Assembly: GCF_011745365.1 (NCBI RefSeq)
Contig: NW_024468915.1
Span: 784,653 to 848,652, forward strand
From: Cryphonectria parasitica EP155
Lineage: Eukaryota; Ascomycota; Sordariomycetes; Diaporthales; Cryphonectriaceae
Reading direction: 5' to 3'
DNA length: 64,000 nucleotides
Shown here: positions 12,645 through 23,656 of the stretch, in pieces
How positions within the stretch are numbered: position 1 is the stretch's first letter
Layout of the letters: every line of letters starts with the position of its first letter
The notes under the pieces: generated by a model
What the model saw: the letters and a program-made list of their open reading frames with translations, nothing else
Databases searched by the model: none
Told to the model about the DNA's origin: nothing
Translations under genes and position numbers: made by a program

Positions 12645-12720
12645 ATTGACAGCCGTTGTGGGATCGAACTCCGGCAGATCGAAACGGCGATATCATCCTG
12701 GCACTGCACCATGTATAAGC
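12645..12720 (-). pseudogene. tRNA-like fragment (A- and B-box-like blocks)
   Basis: On the minus strand TGGTGCAGTGCCAGG (12697-12711) resembles a pol III A box, and GGAGTTCGATCC (within 12660-12672) resembles a B box. The spacing is about 8 nt shorter than in a normal tRNA. I cannot fold a proper anticodon arm or matching acceptor stem. It is best read as a decayed tRNA or the head of a tRNA-derived repeat; chance similarity is possible. Confidence 0.25.
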
Positions 12721-15105
12721 TGTGAGCTCTTCTCCACCTGACACAGCAGTGCAAGAACAAGAAAGGAAGACTGTGGTGGGGGCGGGGGCAAGAAATGCAA
12801 GAATGGGCAGATAATAATAGGTGACGTCGTCTTGGTGCGCTGCGCCAACGGGCCCTGGAAAGGTCTGGATTCTGGAGACTGGACCCCCAAAGCCCAGGTG
12901 GCATCTTGCGGAGCCCCCCACCACTGAAGCGGCGTGCCTTGTTCGGCCTACCTATCTGAAGCAAGAGAACCACACGGACACCGCATCGGGTACCCTGAAA
13001 AAGTAGCGCTGGCCGGTCCAGTCCAGGGTTCAGACACGGCTGTGGTATTCTATTCGCGGGAAGACGTGGCCCGTGTTCCGACATGGAACTGCGTATACGC
13101 GCGCGCACTGCTCTCTTTCTTTCCCTCTCTCTGCTACCGAAACTGTCCTCGTAGATTACCATAGTGATAGTACATGGATTATCGGCGATCTCAGGGATGA
13201 GAGCTCGGCCGTACGCAAAAAAACCGAGGCAAGACTTGGACCCGAGACCAGTTGTGTTTTGGCCTGACCTGATCGGAAGTCGGGGAAGAGGGTAACATTC
13301 TCTGCCAGAAAAAGACCAGCAAGCTCACGAGCTGCGATGGCTCACTGCCCTTAAGTCTGTTCAAGCACCCAGACGAGACTTCGGGGCTGGCGCAGATAAC
13401 AAGGCACAGGAGCCGGCCGGTAGCTCTGTGTTATTGAGGTTCCCAGGCGGGAAGGATATGGTTGTTGGGGAGTGACTTGGTGATCAAGTTGGCGCACAGA
13501 AAGGCGGTGGGTTTAGTAAGAGTCAAGAGGGGCGTTGCGTGGGATCGCTGCGTGCTACATACTGTAGTACTTTCACACCAGCAGCTGCGCTACAAATGCC
13601 GGCAGAAGTGTCCGAGTTGTAGCATTTAGCGGGCCCTACCCACAACAGCAGGATTAAGCAGCAGGATTAAGCATCACGCTGCATGGGTTGGTGGCCCAGG
13701 ATAAGGTGGCATTCCGCAGTGTTATGTGTCCCTGCCGCCAGACTGTCCTTTTCCGCCTGCCTAATGTCCTCGTCAGGTTCGGTCTGTGTGTGTATTTGCA
13801 TACGTCAGCGCTGTTCTGCCATCATCGTAATGCAGCATAAACCTGTCGTTGCTTTAAGGTTGATTGCAGTTGGTGAACTCAGAGGGAAACGTTGGGATCG
13901 ACACCGAGGATAGGCCACAGTCGCATTCGGGCCATCATCCTATCCAGGGTTTGTGATAAAGGCGTCGGAAGGCGGATGGAGCGGAAACCGGCAGATAGAC
14001 TGAAGAGAAGGACACAAAGCCAGCCGGGATGAGTGAAGCCACCAGACACTAAGGGTCTCACAGGTCCCAATGGCACCATTAGCCAGCGTAACCAAACACA
14101 TTGGTATCATGATTGGTACCGATTGACGTGCACGAGCGGCGATATAGGTCCGCACTGCCTCGATATAGTGTGGCAAGACCCTTGGCGGCGCCCTGTCTTG
14201 ACGAGGATATACTGTAGCAGGTAATCAGGAGGAGCATTGGCCATGCGTGCAACCAGGACCCATATCGAAAAGAAGGGATATGCCCTGCCAGCCTGTACCG
14301 AGGGATATATGGATGGACTCGAGATGTTGGAGTCTCGTCCCCTTGGCAATTAGGCGGTCGTGTACACCATGGGTTCCGTGCCGGTTATTGTTGAGGAGGC
14401 TGGGGGGTTCAGTTCATGTATGAAGCGAGATCCGGGGGGTACAAGGTCCGAGTCCCAGCAGTGTGAGATGGCCAGCTTGTGATCAATCATATCTTCTTGT
14501 TGGTTATAGTCTCCTGTGTCTGGCAGGTCAATACGACAACAACCTTCTCTAGACAATAGACAATCAGTCTGGTCGTTTGAAGAAGGGGTGGGGAGAGAGG
14601 GGCAGCGAGAGGAAAGATCAGGTCAGGTCGGGGAGCTTGAGACAGGCGAGGAGCTCCACTGGGTACAGGGCTCATGCTCAGCCCTCCTCAGCTGTGATGG
14701 GCGATTTATCCGGAAACTGAGATGAGAGGGTGTTGTGATGATGGATGGTGGTGTGGCGCCCTCTTCACTTCAGGTCATGTGTTTGGGTGAGCGCCGTCTC
14801 GCAACCCATCTTCTCATCATCACCGTCACCACCATCAGCAAGCATCATGCAGGCAGATGATTGACGGCAGTGAACGAGAGACGGTGCGAGTGCACTACAC
14901 CCACAATGCCAGGAGGTGGAGGTGGAGAGAAAGAGAATGCATGGTGGCTGAGGAGTCGTACTGCAGGAGGGAGGAGGAAGGGCAAGGAAGAGGAGGGGGA
15001 AAGCAGGGGGTTTGTGTGCCACATACTGACTGAGTAGTAGCTGCTAGTCACTCGCTCTTGCCCCTTCGCCCGGCAGGAAGGACAACCCCTTTCGAGCGTT
15101 TTTAG

Positions 15106-15160
15106 GGTACCTGGGTACTTACCTAGTGCCTAGGTGCCTAGGCACGCTAGGTACGTACTT
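15106..15160. promoter_or_regulatory. Cluster of GGTACC/CCTAGG palindromic words
   Basis: The block contains repeated TAGGT/ACCTA words and a perfect 12-bp palindrome GTGCCTAGGCAC at 15134-15145. Similar words recur at 4800, 4924-5010 and 16280-16300. The function is not known to me. Confidence 0.5.
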
Positions 15161-15988
15161 GGTCAATCTGATGTTGCTAGCCCTCCCGCTCTAAACCTTA
15201 AGTGACTGTCACACTATCCGCACTACCAAAGGTGTACTATGGGTAGTGCCATACAACGTAGTAAGAAGGAGCAACCTTCTTCAACTGTTCCCCACTGCTC
15301 TCGACTATTTTATTTGGTTCTTGCAATCATGAGGCCTCATACTACTACCACCATGTACTTTCCCCCCCCGCCCCTCCCCTCTCCCCTGCTTCCACCGCAA
15401 GAACCGGTTTTAGTTGGTGTTTTTTTTTCTTTTCTTTTCTTTTCATCTCTCTCTTTCTTCTTTACTTTTCTGAATCTGCACTTCTTTCTCGTACAATTGA
15501 TTCCTTTCCTCTGTTACCAGAGCAGCGCAATACGGGTACGGTATCAGATTACAGGCAGTAGGTATGGGCCCGAAGGTGCTACTTGATACAGAGGAAAGCT
15601 GTACTACAGGGAGGACAGTACTCACTACTCAGTAGTACCATGTATGTCAACCTGTGTGATCCTGGAAAGGAAAAGCAAAGGAAAAAGCTGAGATAATGAT
15701 GCAGAATCAACTCATCTGCTCAACGTCGCCCCACCTGCAGCAGAAATCCTTGCAGCTCTTCAAGGGTGGTGGAAACGAACTGCAGTCTCGGTCCCAGCTT
15801 GCTGCAGCTCAACAGCACCACACAGGCTAGTCACTCCGTACTGGATGTGGGATCACTCCCTGACATGGCTGCTGCACCTGCATCGCTGCAGGTAGGCGTA
15901 CTACTAGCATGGTACAAGAGTACCCTGACAGGCTGCGGATGCCCAGCCTGGGTGCTGTACAGATGGACGCCCCCCTGTCGCGAACGAT

Positions 15989-16038
15989 TCCTCCTCCTCC
16001 TCCACCTCCTCCTCCTCCTCCTCCTCCTCCTCCTCCTC
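15989..16038. repeat. (CTC)n trinucleotide microsatellite
   Basis: About 16 CTC/TCC units with one interruption (CTCCAC), in intergenic DNA upstream of the zinc-finger gene. Confidence 0.9.
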
Positions 16039-17427
16039 TTACCAGTCTCCCTCCTCATTGCTTGGCTTTTCTTGCCTTGCCTTACCCTATCCTGCCCTGC
16101 CTTGCCCTGCCTGCTCGCCTTGCCTGTCCCTTGCCGACCAACCATCCCCTCTTCCTCCTCCTCCTACTCTGCTTGCGCTCGTTTGTTTCCCTGCCCAGGG
16201 TGACCAGCAAACCCTTCTTCTCCCTTCTAAGTTCTCCGCCATCAACCAGCCTACAGTTTAAGCATTTATCCAGTCACGGCGTACGTAGGTAGGTACGTAG
16301 TTATGTCGTTCGAGACCGTTGAAGGAAGCCCTCACCTCCTCTTTCTGGGTCACACCCCCCCCCCCCTCCTCCTATCAGCTACACCTCCGAAAGCCCACGA
16401 GCACGTTTTCGGTACTGTGGGATACAGTCTCTCTCACCTTGAGGCTTGGGAGGCTTTTTGAACCTTGAGGTTCTTTTTTTCTCTCTCTTTCATTTCCTCT
16501 TCTTGGCTTCTTAGGTGCTCTGCTTGCCTCTTGTTCTCTGCTCTCCACTACCCACTACTATTACCACCGTATTATGGATCCCGCCTTAGCTGTCAACCCT
16601 TGTCTATAGCTGCTGTGTCTGCGTTGCGTTGATTTTCTCCCATTCCACATCTGGTACAGCTTCGTCGCGCGTGCATCTCTCCTCCTGTGCCATCTCGTCT
16701 CATCTTATCTGTGTCCATTATTTATCTCGACCCTGTCTCGCTCTACATCATCTGTTCTGACGATTGCGCACTTCACGCCAATAGAGGAATTGTAACTCCA
16801 GCCTCGAACGGACCTTGGCGCCGCTGTTTTGTGCTTCCTCCTCTTGTTCGGGCTACCCTCTTGCTTTATCTTCTTCTCTCCTCCCGCCGTGGCCTGTGGT
16901 GTACTTGGTCTCGTATGTACAGCATGCAGCTCCCGCACGCACAGTGACCATTCTCTCTCATTAACCCTGATGGAATTGATCCGGATGACGCCATACAGTT
17001 CTCTGTGAAGACTATGGAGATAGACTATACGCATTGTCCTCTTGAGATGGAGAGTTGATGAACCCCCAGACAACGCCTTGAACATAGCCGCACTGCTCGT
17101 ACGACGACAGAAATAAAAAGTGTGGCTACGACACCACCACCCCAAGGGACGGAAAGTGGGAGCTGCGAAGTGGCAGACGGGGCGCGTTGGCTGTCAACTG
17201 TGTGTCTCTGTGCCTGAAATTGCTTGAGCCAAGGCATGTGGTGGGAGCAGGTTGTCAAGGCGCAACTTCACCCCCCATATATCCTCGCCTGCACTGGTGC
17301 ATCGCCCACACCTGTCACCCTGCCGGCTTTACCACCAGGACAGACGTCTCCTCTGGAGAGAGGGGACACAACGGCGGTCTCGAAGCGCAGCGCCCCGTCT
17401 CGGAGCGCCGACCCTTTCTGGGTCCCC

Positions 17428-20400
17428 ATGGCGGCCGAAAATCCCGGCTCGATCTTCGCAAATCCAACGCATCCCGTCTACACCGGCGCAGCGACGTCGG
17501 GCCTCGAACCCGAATCTCGGCGCACTGCTTCATCAGCTACCTACCATGATCCTGCAACTGGTCACAGCCACAGTACTAGTCTTGCCTCCGCTCCTACTCT
17601 CGACTCCGCTATCCGAGCCCTGCTCGACCAGCAGGCCGAGATCGAGGCCAGGCTTGCAGTCTTGCTACCTCAGAAGTATGGTCCCAATGTCAAGGTCGAG
17701 TTTGACATGTTGCGTCACAAGCTCAGGACACTACGCGCCTTTGCTGAGGACAATCGTAAGTGACTTGACCACACATTTTTGTTTCGGTTGCGGGGTTCCC
17801 TTGCTCTTCATATTGCTGTCGGTCATGCTGGAATCTTTGGGCAGATTGTCTGGGTTGTTGAGATTCTCATGACATGCTACCTGGGTACCTCGTCACTTGA
17901 TCTGATTTCCGTCACTACACAGATATATCCGACAAGATTCACGTCCTCTCAGAGATCGAGGATGCTAGGGCACTCCAGTATCAGTGCGAATGTATTGAGA
18001 TGGCCTGTCTAGATCAAGGTACGTCTCAGCCCTGATGAAGCATGGACAACTTTTTTTTTGGGGGGGGGGGGGTTGGCGGAAACTCGGAGCCGTGGGCTCA
18101 CCTTTTTCTGTACCATCAGGTCTGGATATCAACGACCCAAGACACAATGAGAATCTCAAGCTATATTTCCGGGAGGGCGCACCAGACGGATACGACGCGT
18201 GGCTGGATCGAAACCTATCGCAACATGACCCGGTCGCCCGAGCTTGGAGGTCGAGAGACAGCCTCCGGTCGAATTACAGAAACTCGCACTTCTTCAAGTG
18301 CTGGGATGACCAGTGCCTACACTATATTTATGGCTTCTCGAGCCAGGAGGAGCGGGACAACCATGTGAAGGAGCACGCCGTATTGCTGAAAAGAGACTCT
18401 GGCTTGTCGATCAGCGACACGCCGACGCTGGTCACTCAAGAGCAACCCCCCCACCGTCGCGATTACAGCAATGATTATTCGAAACGATCGCCTCCGTTGT
18501 ACTTGCCGCGGCCCACTGGCAGTGCGCAACTGACCAATTCTCATGCGCAAGGCTTGTCTCGCGACCACAGGGATTCCCTCAAGTCCTACTCTCTGGCTGC
18601 TGAGCCTTCGCCTCCCAAGAGGAACCTTCGAGGCTCAGTGGACTCAGAGGTCGATCCTCTCTTGCCACCACTCAAGCGCAGCCGTGTGGGACAGTCAAGA
18701 TTGGAGTCCATCGGCGAACTTCGATTGCTACGTGAAGCTGGCTCGTGCCTCCGATGCAGGATATCGAAGCAAGTGGTAGGCAATATGTTCCCGAAACGTT
18801 TGAGGCAAGGCACATACTGATATTCTGCAGTGTGACTCAAACGATCCGTGTTCTTCCTGCTGTGACGCAAATCCTCCTGCTCCGGATGATTTCTGGAATC
18901 ATCTTGGCTGCTACAGAGGCCCACTTGCTTCTCTCGCCGAGGCATTGTTGCTCCCAGGTCCGTCCACCCCGGGTCACACATGCGTCTTTTACGCCTTCCC
19001 TTCTTCCCTTCCTCTCTTCCCCCAGCTGACATGAGATAGCTTCACACACAACGCGACAAGTCCAGACGCCACTTGCCTCCCCTCTCGCCCCACGAAGGAA
19101 CATGAACGAGTATCTCGAGCATAATTACCGATTGAACTTGGAAACCTCGCGAATGGTGAAGAGACAACTTGATTTCGACGATGGTTTCTGGGTGACCGAA
19201 GACCTCCCCAGCTTCCCGCCGTATAGTTCGTCCATGTCCTCGTTCCAACGAGAACCTGTCGAGTGGGGTCCGCCGCTGCTATCGGTATTGGCTGGGAGCT
19301 GGAACATGAGTGGGACGGCGTATGATTTCTGGCAGCTCCTTCGGCTGAGTGGATTCATCTCACCGCACCGGCATGCCGAGACAGCAACGTATCCTGTCCT
19401 GCATCATGCAAAGGTCCTGCTGAGGGAAGTTCTATTCTACGACTTGCAACAACCCGAGCCGTCGATACATGCGCAGAGAAGTGCATCTCAGCCACAGCTC
19501 CCCCCAGACGAGTCAATGAGCTACGGACGCTATCGACTATTGTACAGCTGCATGACGGAATTCTTGGGGTCATTCGAGAATGCCACACTAAGAGATGATC
19601 AACTGAGCCCACGAAGCTGGCTTGCCGTCTTCATTGCGCTCTGCATCTTCAGCGTCGTCAAGACAGTCCTGGTCGACCTCGCACACTCCAGCCCAGGAGC
19701 AAGCCCGCCGAGCATCTCTCAGGTGAACTCAGCCGTAACGACCATGTCGAGTGTCTACAGCGCCTTAGTTGATGCGCTCGCCGCCTCTTCGCCCATGATC
19801 CTGGATGATCCTCGCCTCGAGTTACAGGAAGATGAAAGAGATCTCTTCCGTTCCTTGGCGGTCCTCACTAGAAGGGATTCTTGGGCAGAGCAAGGCATCA
19901 CCTCTACGAGAGACTATCTCATGCTTCTCGGACGAGGAAACATGACTGGGCCTTTTGCCAATGGTTTCATCCGGCAGAGGACTGCGAACGATCGGCACGG
20001 CTTGGTGGCGGCATCCTCCTCATCCAGACCAGCGGAGGAGAGTAGAAAACCCCTAACCGACAGGAAGCCCATAAGCGACGCATGGGCTCTAGCGGGGCTG
20101 TCTGAAAGAGACCCGTTCGCCGCCAGGCTTGCAGCCACAGACCGGCTGGTCCTATCTCCACAAGACATGAGCCCAGGCCGTAGGCATACCGTTGCTGAGA
20201 CCCCGTTCTTCCGAGCGATAGGACGAGGTCCGACATCTCCCATCCCGGCACCGAGGATTCGACTGGCTTACCAACGACCGCCTATGCGCCGAGTACACTG
20301 CGGAAAGTGCAACGAATACCCTGAAGGCTTCAGGGGCGAGCACGAGCTCAGGCGACATCATGATGCCAAACACGCAACTCTCGTAAAGAGATGGGTATGC

Positions 20401-22131
20401 TGCGAGCCGCAAAGCCATAGCCCTACCTCACCTCACCCCGTTGTCCCGCTCTCGAAATGCAAGGCTTGTATCACTCAGAAGCGATATGGCGCCTATTACA
20501 ATGCGGCAGCTCATCTGCGGAGGGCTCATTTTAATCCTCATAGGAGTGGCAAGGCCAGCGGTGACTGGCCACCTATGACAATCCTGAAGGACTGGATGAG
20601 GGAAGTGAGGCAGTCTGTGGACCTCCAAGATCAGGATTCAGACAGCGGCGAGGACGAAGCAGACTTCAGACCGCCATCCGATCTTGTCTCTCCGCAGAGC
20701 AGCCGCCGTTCACCACCACCACCACTTTTCGACGTACCAAGACTTGCGCCTGCCCCACCACCGCTTTCTCGTGGCCTCCACCCACATCCGCTGGCTACAC
20801 AAGTATCTCCCTCCGTCCACAGTGCGGCGCCTCCCGAGGTCCATCCCCTCTCGACGCCGACCCAAATCACCTTTCAGACTAGCCCTGGTCCTCACTTGGT
20901 ATCAGCCTACGCCAGCGTGGCGAGCAGCACCAGGTCAGATGAGTCGCCTGCTGCGTCCAATCGAAATCGATGCCCACACCCACAATGTGGCCGCGTCTTC
21001 AAAGACCTTGCCGCACACATGCTTACGCACATGGAGGAGAGGCCTGAGAAATGCCCGATCGAGACGTGCGAGTACCACACCAAAGGGTTCGCGAGGAAGT
21101 ATGACAAGAACCGTCATGCTCTGACCCATTACAAGGGAACCAGTGAGTATTTTCCTTTTTCTCGTCTCTCCTCTTCGAGAAGTTGCCGCAATGCTACAAT
21201 TGCAGACTTGGCGATATGGATTTTTCTAACAAGCTCTATGCCAGTGGTCTGCCCCTTTTGCCCTGGATCAGGGACGGCCTTTGAGAAAGCCTTCAATCGT
21301 GCCGACGTGTTCAAGCGGCACCTCACCGCAGTGCACAACGTCGAGCAGACGCCGCCGAATAGTCGCAAGCAGACCAGCATGAGCAGCTCTGCACCTTCGT
21401 CGGCAAGGGAAGGCGGTGGTGTCGCCTCCCACGGCGCAGCAAACGCGAGGTGCTCCATCTGCCAAAGTCAATTCTCGACTGCGCAGGAGTTCTACGAGCA
21501 TCTGGACGACTGCGTCTTGAACGTCATCGTCCCTTCTACGACGCCCCGGTCGGCCGTGTCTGCATCCGGAGGTGGAGGGACTGCTACGACTAGTGGTGGC
21601 TCCGGAGGGACCAACACGACAACCAGCAGTACCTCTACCAGTATCGGCATGGACTCGGGGGGTCTGCTGGCCTCTCCACTCACGTCCGGCTCTGATAGAC
21701 AGTCTGGAGGCTCCTCCTTTCGGGAACCCGATGTACACTTTACCGCCCATCTCAAACAACAAGTGGATCACGTAACCTTCCCTAGGGATAGTACAGCGAC
21801 TCACGATAGGACTCCGTCAGGAGCAGCAGAAGCCGGAGCCGGATCCGGCGATGCGTCGATACGCCAACCTTCCACAACACCACAAGCAGCCCCTGAGAAA
21901 ACGCAGGAATTCCCCAACCACAACAGCAGCAGCAACAGCAGCAGCACCAGTACCAGACCTGAGAAAATAGAGGAATCGCACACTCCACCTGCAGAGACAC
22001 CCCAGCCCCGCACGCGCGAGGGAAGCAGATCTTTGAGACCTCTGCTGGAGCCAAACCACAGTGGTCCTGTTGTCGAGGTCAAGCTCGGCTCCCCCTTCGA
22101 GCAAGGGGTCCCAGGAAAGGAAGCGTACTAA
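17428..22131 (+). CDS. Large multi-zinc-finger protein (Zn2Cys6-like motif plus C2H2 fingers)
   Basis: Exons 17428-17755, 17923-18018, 18120-18775, 18831-18957, 19040-21142 and 21245-22131 give 1398 aa. A coiled segment near the start (LDQQAEIEARLAVLLPQ) is followed by a CWDDQC...H-type finger. Cysteines at 351, 354, 361, 367 and 370 have fungal Zn-cluster-like spacing (C-x2-C-x6-C-x5-C-x2-C), split by an intron. Then comes a conserved helical middle region and several C2H2 fingers: HCGKC (about 823), CPHPQCGRVFKDLAAHMLTH (about 1046), CPIETC, CPFCPGSGTAF and CSICQSQF (about 1172). The tail is Ser/Thr/Gln-rich. It is presumably a nuclear DNA-binding regulator; I cannot name its targets. Exon 5's acceptor (gatag) and its gtccgt donor are the least certain junctions. 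An upstream in-frame ATG at 17236 would add 64 residues. The intron at 21143-21244 has no stop and is a multiple of three. Confidence 0.75.
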
Positions 22132-23656
22132 ACACAAGAGTATCTCTTTTTCATTTCTATCGTTTTTTCGCTATCATTTCTCATATACCCATCTATACAT
22201 ATTTCCAGTCATCATCCAGTTTGGGTCTTTTCTTCTTCTTTCCCCCCTTGACCAGCTTTCTGGGATCGCTGTCCCCAGCCTGCAGGCTACGCAGGCGCAG
22301 AGTTTTGGTACAGATCATTGTCATATATCCCATGACGTTCGCCCCTCTTGGCCCGTCAGTTCTTGTTCTTTCTACTATGTAGATATCTGGAGAAGAAAAG
22401 GGGAAATGAAGAAAAAATAAAGGGGGAGAGGCTGAACAAAAGCGTCACCTGCGACTGTATTAGACGTAGTGAAGTAAATACCACAGGACTCCAAGCCTTT
22501 TTTTTCTTCTTCCTTCTCTCTTTCTTTCCAACGTGCTTCCTCAATGAAAGGAAAAAGGTGTCCAGTGACTTTCACTATTTCTAAAGCGAGACACCGTATC
22601 TCAGCCCCGCGTGGCCGTGCTCCTCCTGAACCCCTCCCCCCCTCACAAACCAGCCTGTGATTGGGCACAAACCGCCCACAGGTTCCTAATCAGGAAGTTG
22701 ACGGACCCCCCCCCTCTCCTCCCCCACCAATACCACCGCACCTGGAGGATCGAGCAGGATAGTCTAATGCTCCCAAGCACAGTCTCTTCAGGTGGATAGG
22801 GGCAACTATGTACCGGCAAGATGAAACTCTTTGCAATGGGACCAGAATTTGGTGGGCTGGAAGAGATTGTCCATTGCGCATTCTTCTTGATATTGCTGGC
22901 CCCTCGAGGAAAATGAGTCACGTTGCCATCACCCGAGAATGGTGTTGATTCGCGTCAGCCGTCGGCCCATGGAGTGAAGTTTTGCTGAACTACCCTGCAT
23001 CGAGCAATGTCGGAGCATTCGCGACGGCAAGTCCCGCCGCTGATCACGATGAGGGCACATCAAAGTCTTTGGGCACTATTCCCTGCCCCGTCCGTCTACA
23101 ATATAATGATGTTGTGCAGGAGCCTCGCTTTGGCAGACACTTTGAAGTGGTAGAGGCAGGTCGCGTCACTATTTGCAGGGACGAAGAGCAGATAGGTTTC
23201 AGGCCTTCGGCAACCCACTATGATCCCTTGCAAACATAGTGTCCATTGGACGCTGTCTCTGTACTGCCCAAGGGACCCACTCATTCTGATATAGACGGAC
23301 GTCAGAGAATTTCAGGAGCTATGCTTAGGAGGCATTGCACAGGCCGTTGCGAAGAGTGGGCCTAATCCTTTTCTGCGTACACGTCATAACAATCCCTGAC
23401 ACTCGAGTCGGTTTGTCGCGCAAGCGAGTACGGGTTCTGCGCCCGTCCATCCCGTAGCAACGAGTCGGCTCCCTCACGTACCTCGCATGGCCATGCAAAT
23501 AGCAAGGCATTTTGGACCAGGGTGCCCACGTCTCCTTTCCTCATGTGGTGGTCCCAGGGGAGAGTTGGGACCTCACGTGCGGGAATTTTGGAGCACATGT
23601 GTGGACTCCAGTGGCAGTGCTAGTAGGCGCAAGCTGGCCATTATTACTGTGTTGTC
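22132..23656. other. Intergenic between convergent genes
   Basis: 3' flanks of the zinc-finger gene and of HEM14. T-rich just after the zinc-finger stop; a CT-rich patch lies at 22620-22740. I see no supportable gene or RNA here. Confidence 0.6.

Larger units (their letters stand above)
7228..17427. other. 10.2 kb gene-poor stretch
   Basis: I find no gene here that I can support. Open frames up to about 200 codons exist (for example 9409-10017 plus), but they lack family motifs, have shadow-like compositions rich in Arg/Ser/Cys, and show no convincing intron structure. What the stretch does hold: GA-rich DNA after the kinase (7228-7570); G/C homopolymers at 8042, 8366, 11415 and 16355; trinucleotide repeats at 10177-10219 and 15989-16038; CCTAGG/TAGGTA palindromic words at 15106-15160 and 16280-16300; and a tRNA-like fragment at 12645-12720. 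The last 1-2 kb is CT-rich and probably promoter and leader of the zinc-finger gene. Non-coding RNAs or rapidly evolving genes cannot be excluded. Confidence 0.55.

Noticed and set aside
12632..13162. 176-codon minus-strand frame
   Set aside because: Arg/Ser/Cys-rich, no motifs, and overlaps the tRNA-like fragment.
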